This document shows, piece by piece, positions 63,243-64,000 of a stretch of 64,000 bases of DNA (the first letter of the stretch is position 1; each line of letters opens with the position of its first letter). The position numbers and the translations under genes were made by a program. The notes under the pieces were generated by a model. That model was not told the origin of the DNA, searched no databases, and saw nothing but the letters and a program-made list of their open reading frames with translations. Source of the stretch: Butyrivibrio sp. CB08 (lineage in GTDB: Bacteria; Bacillota; Clostridia; Lachnospirales; Lachnospiraceae); contig NZ_RAIR01000001.1 in NCBI RefSeq assembly GCF_003625485.1, forward strand, positions 124,001-188,000. Direction: 5' to 3'.

Positions 63243-64000
63243 ATGAAACAGGAAGTACGGCTAAATTTAAATAATATAGACAGGGTTACCAGTATATCCA
63301 AAGCGCTTTCTTCCAAGCTCAGAGTTGATATTCTGCGTCTTCTTGATAACCAGGCGCTAAATATCAGCAGCATTGCCGAAGAGCTGGATATTCCAGTTTC
63401 AACTGCAGCACTTCAGATCAAGGTTCTTGAGGAGGCTGGGCTTGTAGTGTCAGAGCCGTTGCCAGGAATCAGGGGATCTCAGAAGGTCAGCGGCATCAAG
63501 GTTGGAACGGTTCATATCGACATTAAGTCGGGAGATGATGATGCGTCCTCCAGCAGGACTGTGAGGATCTCAATGCCTATCGGCAATTACTCGGATTGCC
63601 AGATAGAGGCGCCCTGCGGAATATCATCTGAGAGGCAGGCGATTTCTCCTGATGATGACAAGGATGCATTCTACCTGCCAGACAGGACAACTGCTCAGAT
63701 CATCTGGTTTTACAAGGGATTTTTGGAATACAGATTTCCCAAGAGACATGTGGATGAACACGGTAAGATCAAGGGCGTAGAGTTTACTTTCGAAGCCTGC
63801 TCTGAGGCTCCTGGCTACAACAACACATGGCCTTCAGATATAACCATCTGGATAAACGGAGTGGAGATAGGCGGCTTTAGAAGTGAAGGAGATTACGGCG
63901 GAAGAAGGGGTAAGCTCAATCCCGAGTGGTGGCCAGATATCCTTACTCAGTATGGCAAGCTGTACTCTGTAATGATAGATGCAGAGGGGTGCTACGTTGA
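63243..64000 (+). CDS. ArsR-type HTH regulator with large C-terminal domain (3' partial)
   Basis: The frame begins at ATG 63243, 17 bases after the GH43 stop with TGGGGG before it, and runs to the right edge without a stop (at least 252 residues). Residues 12-75 form a winged HTH of ArsR type (SISKALSSKLRVDILRLLDN, ISSIAEELDIPVSTAALQIK). It lacks the CxC metal site of metal-sensing ArsR proteins. The remaining part (about 85 onward) is a long beta-rich domain with Trp and Tyr (YKGFLEYRFPKRH, WPSDITIWINGVEIGG), and may be a sugar- or ligand-sensing sandwich. Since it follows the GH43 gene it may control sugar use; inferred. Confidence 0.82.
   Translation, partial: MKQEVRLNLNNIDRVTSISKALSSKLRVDILRLLDNQALNISSIAEELDIPVSTAALQIKVLEEAGLVVSEPLPGIRGSQKVSGIKVGTVHIDIKSGDDDASSSRTVRISMPIGNYSDCQIEAPCGISSERQAISPDDDKDAFYLPDRTTAQIIWFYKGFLEYRFPKRHVDEHGKIKGVEFTFEACSEAPGYNNTWPSDITIWINGVEIGGFRSEGDYGGRRGKLNPEWWPDILTQYGKLYSVMIDAEGCYV

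Overview
The window looks like chromosome from a low-to-mid GC Firmicute of the Lachnospiraceae, most like Butyrivibrio or Pseudobutyrivibrio. The grounds are the gene families (single-chain PurL-PurQ, DUF5688, SleB-type hydrolase on a long coiled coil, many GGDEF and chemoreceptor genes, lipoprotein and cytoplasmic glycosidases of families GH13, GH36, GH3 and GH43), strong AGGAGG ribosome binding sites, and TTGACA/TATAAT promoters often with an extended TGn -10. This assignment is inference from gene content; no 16S rRNA gene is present. I see no IS element, prophage or CRISPR array, and no gene-free stretch longer than about 240 bases.

Layout. 1-12.1 kb is one long plus-strand run: a TPR-GGDEF diguanylate cyclase (cut by the left edge), valS, folC, a 54-residue protein, a membrane TPR protein, an MBOAT acyltransferase with an SGNH-type partner (envelope O-acylation), a small unknown, a RidA-like deaminase, a TPR lipoprotein and a FabG-like reductase, ended by a strong terminator. 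12.2-17.9 kb is a TetR repressor facing its likely target operon, an MMPL-family membrane transporter plus a lipoprotein with two blocks of xxxLxxG heptads. 18-25 kb holds a chemoreceptor, a GH13 lipoprotein amylase behind an 18-bp palindromic operator, a HAD hydrolase, a VanZ-like protein and a membrane-anchored XRE regulator. 24.9-26.3 kb is the infC-rpmI-rplT operon, with an L20-leader-like attenuator and an AUU start codon on infC.

26.4-38.8 kb carries pepD, a TetR regulator, a GH36 alpha-galactosidase, a convergent cation diffusion facilitator, a c-di-GMP cluster (one intact GGDEF enzyme, one PAS-GGDEF-EAL protein with both output domains degenerate, and an unknown 247-residue protein), a small basic protein behind a structured leader, and a GH3 beta-glucosidase. 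38.9-45.7 kb carries purA (minus strand), a second chemoreceptor, a membrane HAD protein, a zinc-ribbon protein overlapping a convergent LysR gene, a DUF6508-like protein and a TetR regulator. 45.8-55.8 kb is nucleotide and core metabolism: purL, carA, carB, a YesU-like DUF1961 protein, aroQ and efp.

55.9-64 kb carries a DUF5688 protein, a ribbon-helix-helix regulator divergent from a 41-residue protein that matches the regulator's own C-terminal domain, tRNA-Arg(CCG), a two-SH3b membrane protein, a Gfo/Idh/MocA oxidoreductase, a SleB-type wall hydrolase with an Asp-Gly tail, a GH43 lipoprotein with a carbohydrate-binding-like C-terminus, and an ArsR-type regulator with a large C-terminal domain that runs off the right edge.

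Together this suggests a plant-polysaccharide-degrading, chemosensing gut or rumen anaerobe. The freshest items are the ribbon-helix-helix/mini-protein pair, the structured leader at 36.06-36.16 kb, the infC leader with its AUU start, and the dead GGDEF-EAL protein in the c-di-GMP cluster.
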